The notes: a model not told the origin generated them from the sequence alone. Positions 46,975 to 57,353 are shown, counted from the first letter of the stretch. The stretch: DNA of 64,000 nucleotides from Acinetobacter sedimenti (GCF_022601685.1 NZ_JAKUML010000007.1:82363-146362); one strand, 5' to 3'. A program made the numbers and translations.

Positions 46975-48888
46975 TTATTCCTTCGGCTGATTTGAAGAGG
47001 TATTAGATGAATTTGACCAATCATCAAGGCGAGTGCCTTTTAAAGCATGGTCAATATGCTGATTCATACGCATCGCAGCAAATGCATCACTATGAATCTT
47101 TAACGCTTCAACGGCTTGTTCGATAGCTGACGCATCATCAGTTTGCAATGTCTTATCCAGTGTTGCGACAGCTTCATTTAAAGATTGCTGTTGAGCTGAT
47201 TCAAGCAAACGTTGATCTTGAATGAGTGCCTGTTTTAAGGCCTCTAACTCTCGTTGTGCTTCGACTTTTAACTCATTCAGATGACGCAATTGTTTGTCGT
47301 GCTCGGCATGTTGAAAGCCTTCAAGCAACAGACGCTCGGTATCTGATGACGACAAGCCATAAGAGGGTTTGATAGTAATATTGGCTTTGACATTCGATGT
47401 GGTTTCAAGCGCAGAAACATTGAGTAATCCATCCGCATCGACTTGGAATGTGACTTCAATCCGTGCCGCCCCCGCAGTCATCGCAGGAATGCCACGCAGT
47501 TCAAATTTACCTAATGAACGGCAATGCTCCACCATATCACGCTCGCCTTGCACCACATGGATCAGCATGGCAGTTTGACCATCTTGGTAGGTAGTAAATT
47601 CTTGCTTGCGTGCCACAGGAATTGGCGAATTACGTGGAATTACACGCTCAACCAATCCGCCCATAGTTTCTAATCCTAAAGACAATGGCGTGACATCGAG
47701 CAACAACGTGCCGTCTTTGCTGTTGCCAACCAATTGATTTGCAGTAATCGCAGCACCAAGTGCCACCACTTCATCAGGGTTAATAGTACAAAGAGGTGTT
47801 TGCTCGAAAAACTTCGCAACAGCATCTTGAATCGCAATCGAACGTGTCGAACCACCGACTAAAATGATGGCATTCACATCAGAAACTTTTAGCTTGGCAT
47901 CACGCAGTACACGTTGGCAAACCTGTAGTGTACGATCTGCCACAGGCTGAATCACGGTTGCCAATTCAGCTTGCGTCAGCGTGGTTTGGAAATGCTGCGC
48001 TTCAATATCAAATTGAATATCAACTTGCGATTCAGTTGTCAGTGCTTCTTTGGCAGATTTGGCAATTTGTACAAGCTGTGCATGTTGTTGATTGCTCAAC
48101 TCATTAATTTCAAATTTAGTCTTTAAAAACTTCACCAATAAGCGGTCAATATCGTCGCCGCCCATTGCGGTGTGACCACCAGTGGCTAGGACTTCGAACA
48201 CACCTTTGCTAAAGCGTAAAATCGACATGTCAAATGTGCCACCGCCAAGATCATAGATTGCAAAATTTTGATCTTCAACGATTTGACTATTTTGATCAAG
48301 TCCGTAAGCAATCGCTGCTGCGGTTGGTTCATTCAATAGGCGTAATACATTTAAGCCTGCGAGTTTGGCTGCATCTCGGGTCGCTTGACGCTGTGCTTCA
48401 TCAAAGTAGGCAGGCACGGTAATGACTGCACCATTGATTTCATGCTCAAGATGTAGATCAGCACGATTTTTTAAAGCCGTTAAGATTTGCGCAGAAATTT
48501 CGACAGGGGATTGATTGCCATGTGCAGTGACGAAAGTTGGCATATCTTGATCAATTCCGACCAATTCATAGGGATGTTGGAAGCGGATATCGGCTTTTGA
48601 GCGCCCCATGAAGCGTTTCACCGAAACGATAGTATTTGCAGGGTCAGTCGCAATCAATGCTTTAGCATCATACCCAACAGTCACTTGTGCTTGACCATTG
48701 TCATCTTTGCCATAATGTACGATAGAGGGCAGAAGCGTATGATCATGCTGATCTTGAAGGATTTTTGGCACACCTGAGCGTACAGTCGCCACCAATGAGT
48801 TGGTGGTGCCGAGATCAATACCGATCCCGATACGATGTTCGTGTGGATTACTGGATTGTCCAGGTTCTGCAATTTGCAATAAAGCCAT
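46975..48888 (-). CDS. hscA: Fe-S assembly chaperone HscA
   Basis: HscA is the specialised Hsp70 that with HscB transfers clusters from IscU to acceptors. The nucleotide-binding domain shows [39 protein letters not shown] and [15 protein letters not shown]; the substrate domain and helical lid follow. The 637-residue length is slightly greater than in E. coli (616), mostly from a polar tail rich in Ser, Asn and Gln. It follows hscB by 57 bases. A GGATAG ribosome site lies upstream. Confidence 0.96.
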   Translation of the reverse strand: MALLQIAEPGQSSNPHEHRIGIGIDLGTTNSLVATVRSGVPKILQDQHDHTLLPSIVHYGKDDNGQAQVTVGYDAKALIATDPANTIVSVKRFMGRSKADIRFQHPYELVGIDQDMPTFVTAHGNQSPVEISAQILTALKNRADLHLEHEINGAVITVPAYFDEAQRQATRDAAKLAGLNVLRLLNEPTAAAIAYGLDQNSQIVEDQNFAIYDLGGGTFDMSILRFSKGVFEVLATGGHTAMGGDDIDRLLVKFLKTKFEINELSNQQHAQLVQIAKSAKEALTTESQVDIQFDIEAQHFQTTLTQAELATVIQPVADRTLQVCQRVLRDAKLKVSDVNAIILVGGSTRSIAIQDAVAKFFEQTPLCTINPDEVVALGAAITANQLVGNSKDGTLLLDVTPLSLGLETMGGLVERVIPRNSPIPVARKQEFTTYQDGQTAMLIHVVQGERDMVEHCRSLGKFELRGIPAMTAGAARIEVTFQVDADGLLNVSALETTSNVKANITIKPSYGLSSSDTERLLLEGFQHAEHDKQLRHLNELKVEAQRELEALKQALIQDQRLLESAQQQSLNEAVATLDKTLQTDDASAIEQAVEALKIHSDAFAAMRMNQHIDHALKGTRLDDWSNSSNTSSNQPKE

Positions 48889-48945
48889 AATCTATCCGCA
48901 GTTAAAATTCAGTCAAAAATGAGAATGCCAATTGATGAATGTTGT

Positions 48946-49470
48946 TTATTCAAAATCATCATTAAAACCAGCAAAATCCTCATCATCGAATAATTTTTCT
49001 TCTGCTTTATCAATATCCATCAACACATGACGGAAGAAACGTAATTTTCGCACAGTATCTCGTGCTTCTGACCAATCTTGCTCGGCATAATCAATTTGAA
49101 ACTCTTTGATCAAGGCATTGACCCATTGCTCAACTTCAGTTCGTAAACCTTGCAATTGTTCACTTGAGGTTGCTTCATCAAGCTGTTCACGAAGTTCTAA
49201 GGCAGATTGCAAAAACTCAAAATCGTGAATAGATTGCTCTAAACCACCATCTTGCTTTTGCAGTTGCAATAAATAAGCAGCACGACTGTCAATGTTTTTT
49301 AGCGCATCATACGCTTGATTGACTTGGCTTGATTTGGCAATGGCTTGCTCGATGTGATCTTGATTATTATCAGGATGGTATTGCTGTTGCAGTTTGAGAA
49401 ATTTGGCTTTGAGTTGCGTCAAGTCGATATCAAGCGCAGGTTCAAGTTCAAATAATTCAAAGTGATTCAT
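48946..49470 (-). CDS. hscB: Fe-S assembly co-chaperone HscB
   Basis: HscB is a J-domain protein that brings IscU to HscA. The HPD motif is in YHPDNNQDH near residue 36 in an N-terminal J domain (LFELEPALDIDLTQLKAKFLKLQQQYHPD), and a C-terminal three-helix bundle binds IscU. The length of 174 is normal. It is separated from iscA by about 110 bases that hold a terminator. Confidence 0.95.
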   Translation of the reverse strand: MNHFELFELEPALDIDLTQLKAKFLKLQQQYHPDNNQDHIEQAIAKSSQVNQAYDALKNIDSRAAYLLQLQKQDGGLEQSIHDFEFLQSALELREQLDEATSSEQLQGLRTEVEQWVNALIKEFQIDYAEQDWSEARDTVRKLRFFRHVLMDIDKAEEKLFDDEDFAGFNDDFE

Positions 49471-49531
49471 TGCAACAGCTCATCAGTAGATTGGAAGAAG
49501 AACAAAATCTATCTATAAAAATATATGTAAT

Positions 49532-49568
49532 AAAAGCCAATAAGACAGGGGAATTATTGGCTTTTTAT
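49532..49568 (-). terminator. Terminator between iscA and hscB
   Basis: On the minus strand AAAAGCCAATAA (49565-49554) pairs with TTATTGGCTTTT (49543-49532) and a T run follows. It sits after iscA and before the hscB start. Confidence 0.8.
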
Positions 49569-49583
49569 CGTAGCAAAAGCGGA

Positions 49584-49904
49584 TTAAACAGTGAAAGATT
49601 CACCGCAACCACATTCACCTTTTTGGTTCGGGTTACGAAACTCAAAGCCTTCGTTTAAACCATTTTTGACATAGTCCATCTCAACACCATCGAGATAGAC
49701 TAGACTTTTTGGATCAACAAAGACTTTGACGCCGTGCTGTTCAAAGACTTGATCATGAGAGTTTGTTTCATCAACAAACTCAAGCACATAAGCCAAACCA
49801 GAACAGCCAGAGGTTTTGATTCCCAAACGAATGCCTTCACCTTTACCACGACCCGCAATAAAGTTTGCAACATGCTGTGCAGCACTTTCAGTTATATGAA
49901 TCAT
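49584..49904 (-). CDS. iscA: A-type Fe-S carrier IscA
   Basis: IscA binds and delivers iron-sulfur clusters. The three conserved cysteines are in [11 protein letters not shown] and CGCGESF at the C-terminus, and the 106 residues match the family. It follows iscU after 53 bases. GGAG precedes the ATG. Confidence 0.96.
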   Translation of the reverse strand: MIHITESAAQHVANFIAGRGKGEGIRLGIKTSGCSGLAYVLEFVDETNSHDQVFEQHGVKVFVDPKSLVYLDGVEMDYVKNGLNEGFEFRNPNQKGECGCGESFTV

Positions 49905-49957
49905 GTTTACTCCTAAACTGTTTGCGTGTGATAAATCGTGATTGGCAACTACAAAAA

Positions 49958-50341
49958 TTATTTTGCAGTCTTGCTACGGTAGTCTTCAACCGCTGCTTTG
50001 ATCGCATCTTCTGCCAAAACAGAGCAGTGGACTTTTACAGGTGGCAGAGCCAACTCAGTTGCGATATCAATGTTTTTGATGGCTTGTGCTTCGTCCAAAG
50101 TTTTACCTTTGAGCCATTCCGTCACCAATGAGCTTGATGCAATCGCAGAACCACAGCCGTAAGTTTTAAAACGAGCTTCTTCGATCACGCCATTGTCATT
50201 GACTTGGATTTGCAAGCGCATGACGTCGCCACATGCAGGTGCACCCACCATGCCTGTACCAACATTTGCTGCGTCTTTGTCTAATACACCGACGTTACGT
50301 GGATTTTCGTAATGGTCGATTACTTTTTCGCTATATGCCAT
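49958..50341 (-). CDS. iscU: Fe-S scaffold protein IscU
   Basis: IscU is the scaffold on which clusters are built. The ligands Cys37 (APACGD), Cys63 (YGCGSA) and Cys106 (VHCSVLAED) and Asp39 are present. Length is 127 residues. The ATG is preceded by GGAGAAGC. It lies between iscS and iscA. Confidence 0.97.
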   Translation of the reverse strand: MAYSEKVIDHYENPRNVGVLDKDAANVGTGMVGAPACGDVMRLQIQVNDNGVIEEARFKTYGCGSAIASSSLVTEWLKGKTLDEAQAIKNIDIATELALPPVKVHCSVLAEDAIKAAVEDYRSKTAK

Positions 50342-50447
50342 GATGCTTCTCCATACCTCGGGGTCAGCTGAGGTTGATGAAATGGTTTAAATTTTCAATC
50401 AACCATGATAAATAAATATGGGTGTTGATTTACTTTTTCAAGTGAAA

Positions 50448-51665
50448 TCAGTGTTCTGCCCACTCGACTTTTGAGAAATCTACGCCATCTTTGTACATAT
50501 CCCAAAGTGGAGAGAGTTCACGTAATTTTTCTACTGCAGATTTGGTGATGGCGATGACATGATCAATCTCAGCTTCAGTCGTGTATTTACCAAAGCTAAA
50601 ACGGATTGAGCTGTGCGCCAATTCATCAGATAAACCAAGTGCACGAAGCACATATGATGGTTCAAGCGTTGCCGATGTACATGCAGAACCACTTGATACA
50701 GAAATATCTTTGAGTGCCATCATCAATGATTCACCTTCAACAAAATTAAAGCTGACATTGAGATAGTTTGCGACATTATGTTCAGGATGACCGTTGAGGT
50801 AGACCTCTTCCATGTCATTCAAGCCATTCCACAGCTTTTTACGCAATACACGTAAACGTGCTTGCTCAGCTTGCATGGTTTTGCCAGCGATTTCAAAGGC
50901 TTTACCCATACCAACAATTTGATGCGTAGCGAGTGTACCAGAACGCATACCACGCTCATGACCACCACCGTGGATCAATGCTTTTAAGCGTACACGTGGG
51001 CTACGACGCACATATAATGCACCAATACCTTTAGGGCCGTAAGCTTTGTGACCAGAGAAACTCATCAAATCAACTTTCATGGTTGAAAGATCAATCTCAA
51101 CTTTACCTGCAGCTTGTGCGGCATCAACGTGCAAGAATGTCTTATTTGCACGAGTCAATTCGCCGATTGCAGCCACATCAGTGATCGTGCCAAGTTCATT
51201 ATTGACCATCATCAATGATACGAGAATGGTGTCAGGACGAAGTTCCTTTGCCACCATGTCAGGGGTAATTAAACCAGTGCGTGGTTCTGGCTCAATATAG
51301 GTAATTTCAAAACCTTCAGTTTCTAGGAAACGACAGGTATCCAAAATCGCTTTATGTTCAATTTTAGAAGTGATGATGTGTTTGCCTTTATTCTTATAAA
51401 AATTGGCAACACCGATCAAGGCTAAGTTGTCTGATTCAGTCGCACCAGAAGTCCAGACGATCTCACGTGGATCTGCTTTGATTAAGTCTGCAACTTGCTC
51501 ACGTGCATACTCCACAGCTTCTTCAGCTTTCCAACCATAGCTATGCGAACGTGATGCAGGATTACCAAAATTCCCATCAAAGGTGAGGGTACTCATCATC
51601 AACTCTGCAACTTCAGGCAACACAGGGGTTGTTGCAGCATAATCTAAATAAATTGGGAGCTTCAT
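50448..51665 (-). CDS. iscS: Cysteine desulfurase IscS
   Basis: IscS is a PLP enzyme that takes sulfur from cysteine for Fe-S clusters, tRNA thiolation and thiamine. The cofactor lysine is in [14 protein letters not shown] near residue 206, and the persulfide cysteine is in [15 protein letters not shown] near residue 328. The 405-residue length is normal. It starts one base after the iscR stop. It is a likely sulfur source for TtcA, the TusA-like protein and ThiS in this window. Confidence 0.98.
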   Translation of the reverse strand: MKLPIYLDYAATTPVLPEVAELMMSTLTFDGNFGNPASRSHSYGWKAEEAVEYAREQVADLIKADPREIVWTSGATESDNLALIGVANFYKNKGKHIITSKIEHKAILDTCRFLETEGFEITYIEPEPRTGLITPDMVAKELRPDTILVSLMMVNNELGTITDVAAIGELTRANKTFLHVDAAQAAGKVEIDLSTMKVDLMSFSGHKAYGPKGIGALYVRRSPRVRLKALIHGGGHERGMRSGTLATHQIVGMGKAFEIAGKTMQAEQARLRVLRKKLWNGLNDMEEVYLNGHPEHNVANYLNVSFNFVEGESLMMALKDISVSSGSACTSATLEPSYVLRALGLSDELAHSSIRFSFGKYTTEAEIDHVIAITKSAVEKLRELSPLWDMYKDGVDFSKVEWAEH

Positions 51666-51666
51666 G

Positions 51667-52155
51667 TTAAATCGTTCCTGTAACAGACTTTTGATTGACG
51701 ATCAGAGGGGCTAGATCATCGCTAGATGATTGGCGTAAAGCGACAGCTTGCACATTATCTCGATCGACCAAATCAGCAAGGGAGATACGTTCTAAATACT
51801 TTGAAATATGACTTGATAAGTCTTGCCATAAATCATGAGTCAAACACATTGCACCATTTTGACAGTTGCCTTTGTGGTCACAACGTGTCGCATCGACGGA
51901 CTCATTCACCGCTTCGATGATCTCGAGTACAGTGATTTTATGAGCAGGGCGTGCAAGGTGATAACCACCATTTGCACCACGTACACTGGCAACAAGCTGG
52001 CGACGTTTCAATTTTGAAAATAGCTGCTCAAGATAGGCGACAGAAATAGTCTGCCGAGCGGCGATTTCTGCAAGAGTAATCGTTTGGTCGAGTGGCTGAA
52101 GTGCTAAATCGAGCATTGCAGTCACGGCGTAGCGACCACGTGTTGTAAGGCGCAT
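51667..52155 (-). CDS. iscR: Rrf2-family regulator IscR
   Basis: IscR carries a [2Fe-2S] cluster and represses the isc operon when Fe-S clusters are plentiful. The winged-helix begins [19 protein letters not shown], and the three cluster cysteines lie in [22 protein letters not shown] (residues about 92-112). The 162 residues are typical. It heads the operon; an IscR operator lies on its promoter. The 3' end adjoins iscS. Confidence 0.97.
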   Translation of the reverse strand: MRLTTRGRYAVTAMLDLALQPLDQTITLAEIAARQTISVAYLEQLFSKLKRRQLVASVRGANGGYHLARPAHKITVLEIIEAVNESVDATRCDHKGNCQNGAMCLTHDLWQDLSSHISKYLERISLADLVDRDNVQAVALRQSSSDDLAPLIVNQKSVTGTI

Positions 52156-52206
52156 GATCTAATCTCTTAGCTTTGATCTGTGGCAACGTGCAAATACGAT
52201 AAGTGA

Positions 52207-52240
52207 ATTATAAAAAAACCCGACTAAATTAGTCAAGTTT
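52207..52240 (-). promoter_or_regulatory. isc operon promoter with IscR operator
   Basis: On the minus strand TTGACT (52236-52231) and TATAAT (52212-52207) with an 18-base spacer form the promoter. A dyad GACTAAATTAGTC (52222-52234) with flanking bases closely matches the type 1 IscR consensus (ATASYYGACT-RWWWY-AGTCRRSTAT), and it overlaps the -35. Confidence 0.85.
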
Positions 52241-52354
52241 AATATCATTGTAAATATTGATGTTGGTTATTCACTATGCAAATAGTATGAATAAAATAGC
52301 TTTTTGCTAAAAGCTTGACGTGATTTGAGTGAAGAGCGGTTAAATCGAGAGGAA

Positions 52355-52999
52355 TTATAGCAGATTAAATGCGCTTATGCCGATGGCGAAAATGAAGATC
52401 AATAATAAATATAAGCGATGTGTATTTTTAAGCTTACGTTCAAGCTGCTGTAGATCATAACGCTGTTCTTTTACTTGTAATTCAAGTTGACTAATTTCAC
52501 TGCGTTGCAATTCAAGCTTACTTAGAAGAGGTTCTAAGCTACGTTGTGGTAAGTTATTTGACTGTTGTTTTAAGAGCCAACTTTTCCAATCCGCAAAAAG
52601 CATCGGCAAGGTTAGGCTATGCATAAATAAACGGAATTGATCATGCCATTCCTCTCCACCAAACAAACGAACTCGACGAAGATGGCGATCATTGCCAGTT
52701 AATAAGAAACGAACCAAATCAATACTTGAGGCTGATACGGTGAAGGTTTCAACTTGATTTTTTTCAGTCAACTCTGGATCAAATAAAATGCCTTTATTAT
52801 CAAAAGTGACATAAAAATCTGAAGCAGGTAAAAAGGTTTTAAAAGCAATAGTGACGTTATTTTGAACAAAGCTTTTCGCATGAATTCGTGAAGCACGATC
52901 ATGTTTTAAGAGAAAAGTCACAATTGTTTCTAAAATAATTAGAATAATAGAGTGCAACAAATGTGGTTGGTGTGTGCTTTGTTGCGTATTGTCATTCAT
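52355..52999 (-). CDS. UbiJ-like SCP2-domain protein with C-terminal membrane helix
   Basis: The order of parts resembles UbiJ, an accessory factor that binds ubiquinone intermediates: an SCP2-like N-terminal domain (IILETIVTFLLKHDRASRIHAKSFVQNNVTIAF) with SASSIDLVRFLLTGNDRHLRRVRLFGGEE, a helical coiled-coil (LEPLLSKLELQRSEISQLELQVKEQRYDLQQLERKL), then a hydrophobic segment near the end (LYLLLIFIFAIGISAFNLL). The terminal membrane helix is not expected for UbiJ. It is 215 residues long. The start at 52999 is chosen over the TTG at 53008. Its divergent neighbour is a phasin gene, a pairing also known for Pseudomonas, where pha and ubi genes lie together. Confidence 0.5.
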   Translation of the reverse strand: MNDNTQQSTHQPHLLHSIILIILETIVTFLLKHDRASRIHAKSFVQNNVTIAFKTFLPASDFYVTFDNKGILFDPELTEKNQVETFTVSASSIDLVRFLLTGNDRHLRRVRLFGGEEWHDQFRLFMHSLTLPMLFADWKSWLLKQQSNNLPQRSLEPLLSKLELQRSEISQLELQVKEQRYDLQQLERKLKNTHRLYLLLIFIFAIGISAFNLL

Positions 53000-53260
53000 C
53001 AAAATCAAAACCTTAGTTAAACCACGTTAACAATCCATTGTTAGCGCAATGAATATTTTGCTATGGCAGTTTAAAACAGCAAAATATCAGCAACTTTTAA
53101 CGTAGCGCTGTATCTCGATTTAAGAGCATGTCATGAAAACTGTCAACAGCTAGTTTTTAAGAAAGGTGAATTGTTAGACAGATTTTATACATTTGATACA
53201 GAACTCTGCTATGGTGAACTGTTATAAGTCAAAATGCGAATGTTGTTTTAGGAGCTAGGC

Positions 53261-53803
53261 ATGTGTCCAAATAAAGATAAGGATATTTCAGTGGTTGACC
53301 AAGTAGACGGAGTGGAGCGCCATGATCATAGTTTGCACGATGAACATGCTATTGACGAGTTTCAAACTGAAACATCAGTAAAAACAAAAGGTAAACGTAA
53401 AAGCCCAATAGAACTTCGTAAGTATACCAAGCAAATTTGGCTTGCAGGATTAGGTGCATTCTCACGTGCTGAAGAAGAAGGTAATAAACTGTTTGACTCA
53501 TTGGTGCAAGTCGGTGAAGAACTAGAATCAAAAACAAGTAATGTTGCAGATCAAACTGTTGAAAAGGTTGGTGAGGTCACAGGCAAGGCGTATGAGCGTG
53601 TTGTAGATACACGTGAAAAAGTGGAAAAAATTATTGATCAACACACACACCAGACACTCAATCGTTTTGGTTTGGTGACACCAAAAGACATTTTGCTAAT
53701 AGAACAATTATTAAAAAATCTCAACGAAAAGGTTGATCGCCTTGTTGATAGTAACGAACAGTTGGAAGCTGAGATTCAAAACTTAAAACAGGTTAAAAAA
53801 TAA
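53261..53803 (+). CDS. Phasin-family protein (PhaI/PhaF-like)
   Basis: The 180-residue protein has a charged N-terminus, the phasin domain (KYTKQIWLAGLGAFSRAEEEGNKLFDSLVQVGEELE near residues 48-85) and a coiled-coil end (LIEQLLKNLNEKVDRLVDSNEQLEAEIQNL). Phasins coat polyhydroxyalkanoate granules, but no polymerase gene is seen in this window, so another role is possible. GGAG precedes the ATG. It is divergent from the UbiJ-like gene. Confidence 0.87.
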   Translation: MCPNKDKDISVVDQVDGVERHDHSLHDEHAIDEFQTETSVKTKGKRKSPIELRKYTKQIWLAGLGAFSRAEEEGNKLFDSLVQVGEELESKTSNVADQTVEKVGEVTGKAYERVVDTREKVEKIIDQHTHQTLNRFGLVTPKDILLIEQLLKNLNEKVDRLVDSNEQLEAEIQNLKQVKK

Positions 53804-53874
53804 ACAACGAGAGTAAAATCTCCAAAATTTTGTAAAAAGATCGCATTTTTTTCAAGAAAAGCGTCAAGTTTGGC

Positions 53875-53903
53875 TTGCCAACATTAAATCGCATTGCTAT
53901 AAA
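53875..53903 (+). promoter_or_regulatory. Promoter of hupB
   Basis: TTGCCA (53875-53880), 17 bases, TATAAA (53898-53903). Confidence 0.6.
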
Positions 53904-53970
53904 GGCTTCTACGGCTAGTTTTAAAATTTGGCTTAAATATACAAACGATCAAATTTAGAGGATGTTTTGC

Positions 53971-54243
53971 ATGAATAAATCAGAATTAATTGATGCGATT
54001 GCTCAAAAAGGGGGGCTTACTAAAGTTGACGCTGGTAAAGCTCTTGACGCAACGATTGAATCTATCAGCGCTGCATTGAAAGCAGGCGATACAGTAACTT
54101 TAGTTGGCTTTGGTTCTTTCAGTGTGAAAGAGCGTGCTGCTCGTACGGGTCGTAACCCGAAGACTGGCGCAGAGCTTAAAATCCCTGCAAGCAAAGTACC
54201 AAGCTTTAAAGCTGGTAAAGGTCTTAAAGATTCTGTTGCTTAA
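53971..54243 (+). CDS. hupB: Nucleoid protein HU-beta
   Basis: HU compacts and bends DNA without strong sequence preference. From the ATG at 53971 (GAGGA in front) the product has 90 residues: [11 protein letters not shown], the [23 protein letters not shown] arm with RNPKTG, and [12 protein letters not shown]. It precedes ppiD, as in E. coli. A start at 53962 would add three residues (MFC). Confidence 0.97.
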   Translation: MNKSELIDAIAQKGGLTKVDAGKALDATIESISAALKAGDTVTLVGFGSFSVKERAARTGRNPKTGAELKIPASKVPSFKAGKGLKDSVA

Positions 54244-54272
54244 TTTGTTTCAAACGACATTGAAGTAACTTA

Positions 54273-54297
54273 AACGCGCCAGGACGGCGCGTTTTTT
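54273..54297 (+). terminator. Terminator after hupB
   Basis: AACGCGCC (54273-54280), loop AGGAC, GGCGCGTT (54286-54293), T run. Confidence 0.85.
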
Positions 54298-54414
54298 ATT
54301 GATGAATGCGTTTTAGATGCTGATATATCATTTTGATGTAAGTAAAAAATAAATATACTTGTCATTTGACAATTTTTGGCTAGTATTCGATTTAAGGTTT
54401 TTTTTGGAACACTT

Positions 54415-56307
54415 ATGGAAGCTTTTCGTACATTAATTCGGGGTTGGCTTGGCAAAGTCCTACTGGTCTTGTTTTTAACGCCTTTGGCATTGGTTGGAAT
54501 CGAGGGTTATTTTTCTGGAAGCAACGAAGAAGTTGCGATTCAAGTCAATGACCAAGAGATTACTAAGACTGAATTAGACAATTGGATTAAATCTCAAAAG
54601 GATCAATATCTACAGGGTGTTGGCGGTGATGAAACCTTACTTAATACCAAAGTCATTGAAGATCAAGTGTATGATGCTGCCATTGTTCGTGCTTTACTCA
54701 TCCAACAGGCTGAAAAACTCGGTTTACAATTGAGCGATGAGCAGTTGGGGACTTTGCTTCGTAAACAACAAGCATTTCAACAAGATGGTCAATTCTCACA
54801 GCAGTTGTTAGATAATTATTTGGCGAGTTCACGTTCGACTATTAATCAGTTGTTAACTAACTTTCGTCAACAAACCGCTTTGAGTTTGATTACGCAAAGT
54901 GTGTTATCGACATCTTTGCACAGTGCAAAAGATACTGAGAGTTTGATTAAGCTGATCAGTCAAGAACGTACCACGCATCTTGCTGAAATTCCTTTAGCAA
55001 ACTTTGCTCAAGATTTTGTTGCTACTGATGCAGCTGTGAAAGCGTATTATGACAAAAATATTGCGTCGTACAATCGTGCAGCGAATGTTGATGTGAAGTA
55101 TGTCGTTTTGAATAAGTCAGAATTTCAAAATCGTGCTGAAGTTACCGAACAAGATCTACAACAAGTGTATCAAGCTTATAGTGCAAACTTAGCGAAAGAT
55201 GCAAGTCGTGAAATCAGTCATATCATGATTGCAACTGGCGATGATGGTCATAAAGATGCAGATGCGTCTAAATTGGCTCAAACTATTCAAGCAGAGCTTG
55301 AAGCAGGTGCGAAGTTTGAAGATCTTGTGAAAAAATATTCAGAAGATCCTGTGTCTAAAGAAGCGAATGGTAAAGTTGATGGATATACTGTTGGTGCATT
55401 TGGTGACGCATTTGACCGAGCAGTGCTTGGATTAAAGCAATCAGGGCAGACTTCCGCTCCAGTAAAAACAGAGTTTGGCTATCATATTATTCGTCTTGAT
55501 CAGCTTTCAGGTGTAGATGTACCGCCATTAGCTTCGGTTCGCGATGAGCTCATGACTCAAGCAAAAGAAAAGAAAGTTGAGAATATGTATCAAGATGCCA
55601 TTGGTCATGCCAATGAAACAGCGCTTGAAACGGACTCTCTTGAAGCACTTGCAGAGCAATATAAGGTGTCGGTACAAACTGCTCGCAATGTACAAGCAAA
55701 TAATACGGATATCGTTCTTTCTGATGCACAGGTGAAACAGAAACTGTTTTCTGAGCAAATCGCAGAAGGTGATCGTAACGTATCTACAGGTATTACGACG
55801 ACAGCTGGTTCTACAGTGTGGTTTAAAGTATCTGAATATCGTGCAGAACGTCCACAAACACTTGCTGAGGCAAAAGCTGATATTCAAGCAAAACTGAAAC
55901 GTGCAGAACAAGTGAAACAAGCTGAAGCAAGCGTAAAACAACTTTTGGCGGATTTTAAAACTAAACCTGCAAAAGATGCACTTGCAACAAGCAAGGTGAA
56001 CTTTACAGATTTAGGCCCTGTACCACGCTACAGCGCATTGTTGCCTGATGATCTTGAAAAAGTGGCATACAGTGTGCCTGCACCGACTAAAGAAGGTTTC
56101 TGGTCTGTAAAGTCTGCAAATGCGGGTGAATATTTGTTTATTGTCGCTGTATCTGCAATTGGTCAAAATCCTGCCTTTAACTTAACAGATGAGCAAAAAG
56201 TGCAAGTCGTAAACCGCTTTGATCCACGTGGTCAAAATGAATTGAATGACTATATTGAATATCTGCGCAGTCAAGCAAAGGTTGAGCGTAAAGAGCAAAA
56301 GAACTAA
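54415..56307 (+). CDS. ppiD: Membrane-anchored periplasmic chaperone/isomerase PpiD
   Basis: PpiD helps outer-membrane and secreted proteins fold as they leave the Sec translocon. The N-terminal MEAFRTLIRGWLGKVLLVLFLTPLALVGI gives one membrane helix (residues about 13-33), then a SurA_N-like region (VNDQEITKTELDNWI), and a PpiC parvulin domain near residues 263-365 (SREISHIMIATG, FEDLVKKYSEDPVSKEANGK, VGAFGDAFDRAVLGLKQSGQTSAPVKTEFGYHIIRL). A long C-terminal part follows. The product has 630 residues; the TTG at 54376 would extend it wrongly. Confidence 0.93.
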   Translation: MEAFRTLIRGWLGKVLLVLFLTPLALVGIEGYFSGSNEEVAIQVNDQEITKTELDNWIKSQKDQYLQGVGGDETLLNTKVIEDQVYDAAIVRALLIQQAEKLGLQLSDEQLGTLLRKQQAFQQDGQFSQQLLDNYLASSRSTINQLLTNFRQQTALSLITQSVLSTSLHSAKDTESLIKLISQERTTHLAEIPLANFAQDFVATDAAVKAYYDKNIASYNRAANVDVKYVVLNKSEFQNRAEVTEQDLQQVYQAYSANLAKDASREISHIMIATGDDGHKDADASKLAQTIQAELEAGAKFEDLVKKYSEDPVSKEANGKVDGYTVGAFGDAFDRAVLGLKQSGQTSAPVKTEFGYHIIRLDQLSGVDVPPLASVRDELMTQAKEKKVENMYQDAIGHANETALETDSLEALAEQYKVSVQTARNVQANNTDIVLSDAQVKQKLFSEQIAEGDRNVSTGITTTAGSTVWFKVSEYRAERPQTLAEAKADIQAKLKRAEQVKQAEASVKQLLADFKTKPAKDALATSKVNFTDLGPVPRYSALLPDDLEKVAYSVPAPTKEGFWSVKSANAGEYLFIVAVSAIGQNPAFNLTDEQKVQVVNRFDPRGQNELNDYIEYLRSQAKVERKEQKN

Positions 56308-56360
56308 TGATTAGAAGTGGGCGTTTGAATTAAACATTTAGTTTTACGCCACTCATCATG

Positions 56361-56393
56361 AAAAAAGCGTTGGTAAATACCAACGCTTTTTTT
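56361..56393. terminator. Bidirectional terminator between ppiD and oxyR
   Basis: AAAAAAGCGTTGGT (56361-56374), loop AAAT, ACCAACGCTTTTTT (56379-56392). Confidence 0.9.
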
Positions 56394-56411
56394 ATATTTG
56401 AAGAAAATCGC

Positions 56412-57347
56412 TTATTGGGATGCAATATACTTTTGATTATCCGCCAACACCTGAGAAGTGATCGTGGTTAAAATACCGTGTAAAATATCAAACTCAGTCT
56501 GTAGAGGTGTGCTTTTGCGTGTAATCAGCGCCAATGTACGTTCAGGAGGATTGTCAATCGGATGAATAATCAGCTCATCATTGGTCACTAGGCTTGCATT
56601 CTGAATGGCAATCTCAGGCAACATGGTAAAACCAAGATTCGCCAAAACCATTTCTAATAGGGTTGGTAAAGAGCTTGCTTTTAAGCGAGAGTCATTCTTT
56701 TGTTCTTTGATCGGACATGCGCTCAGTACGTGATCACGCAAGCAATGTCCTTCTTCAAGCAAAATCAATTTTGATAAATCTAAATCATCAATGTTCTTGG
56801 CTTTGATGGTGTCTTTATCATTTTTATTGCAGACCACATAGAGCTTTTCAGTATTGACTTCTTTGATCTTTAAACCTTGTGTATCAAAAGGCAAGGCAAG
56901 AAGCACGATATCTAACTGACCGTGCTCTAGGCGTTCAAGCACTTTTTCACTTTGTGCTTCATGCAGATGCAAGCGAATACGTGGTAATTCTTTTTGAACT
57001 GCTTGTAATAGCTGGGTCAAAATAAATGGTGCAATAGTCGGAATCACACCAAGATGTAAATCACCTGTTAATGGCTCGCTCATCTCACGGCTTAAGCGCA
57101 TCAAATCTTGCGCATCGGCAAGTAACACACGTGCACGTGCAACGACTTGTTCACCAAGTGGTGTTAGCCTGACATTTTGGCGATCACGCTCTACCAATAC
57201 ACCACCTAGCAATCGCTCTAATTCCATAATGCCACCCGAGAGAGTGGATTGGGTAACGAAAGAGCGACGTGCCGCCTCGGTAAAATGTAAGGTTTCAGAC
57301 AAAGCAACTAAATACGAAAGCTGACGGAGAGAAGGTAGAGCAGCCAT
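56412..57347 (-). CDS. oxyR: Peroxide sensor and LysR-type regulator OxyR
   Basis: OxyR activates catalase, peroxiredoxin and related genes when H2O2 forms its disulfide. The LysR helix-turn-helix is at the N-terminus (LHFTEAARRSFVTQSTLSGGIMELE), and the redox pair Cys202 and Cys211 lies in LLEEGHCLRDHVLSAC, the same nine-residue spacing as Cys199/Cys208 in E. coli. The length of 311 is normal. It follows estB by 6 bases, so the two are co-transcribed. Confidence 0.97.
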   Translation of the reverse strand: MAALPSLRQLSYLVALSETLHFTEAARRSFVTQSTLSGGIMELERLLGGVLVERDRQNVRLTPLGEQVVARARVLLADAQDLMRLSREMSEPLTGDLHLGVIPTIAPFILTQLLQAVQKELPRIRLHLHEAQSEKVLERLEHGQLDIVLLALPFDTQGLKIKEVNTEKLYVVCNKNDKDTIKAKNIDDLDLSKLILLEEGHCLRDHVLSACPIKEQKNDSRLKASSLPTLLEMVLANLGFTMLPEIAIQNASLVTNDELIIHPIDNPPERTLALITRKSTPLQTEFDILHGILTTITSQVLADNQKYIASQ

Positions 57348-57353
57348 AATGTC

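Noticed and set aside
49470..49658. Plus-strand frame between hscB and iscA
   Set aside because: It runs across the terminator hairpin and into iscA on the opposite strand, without a family match.
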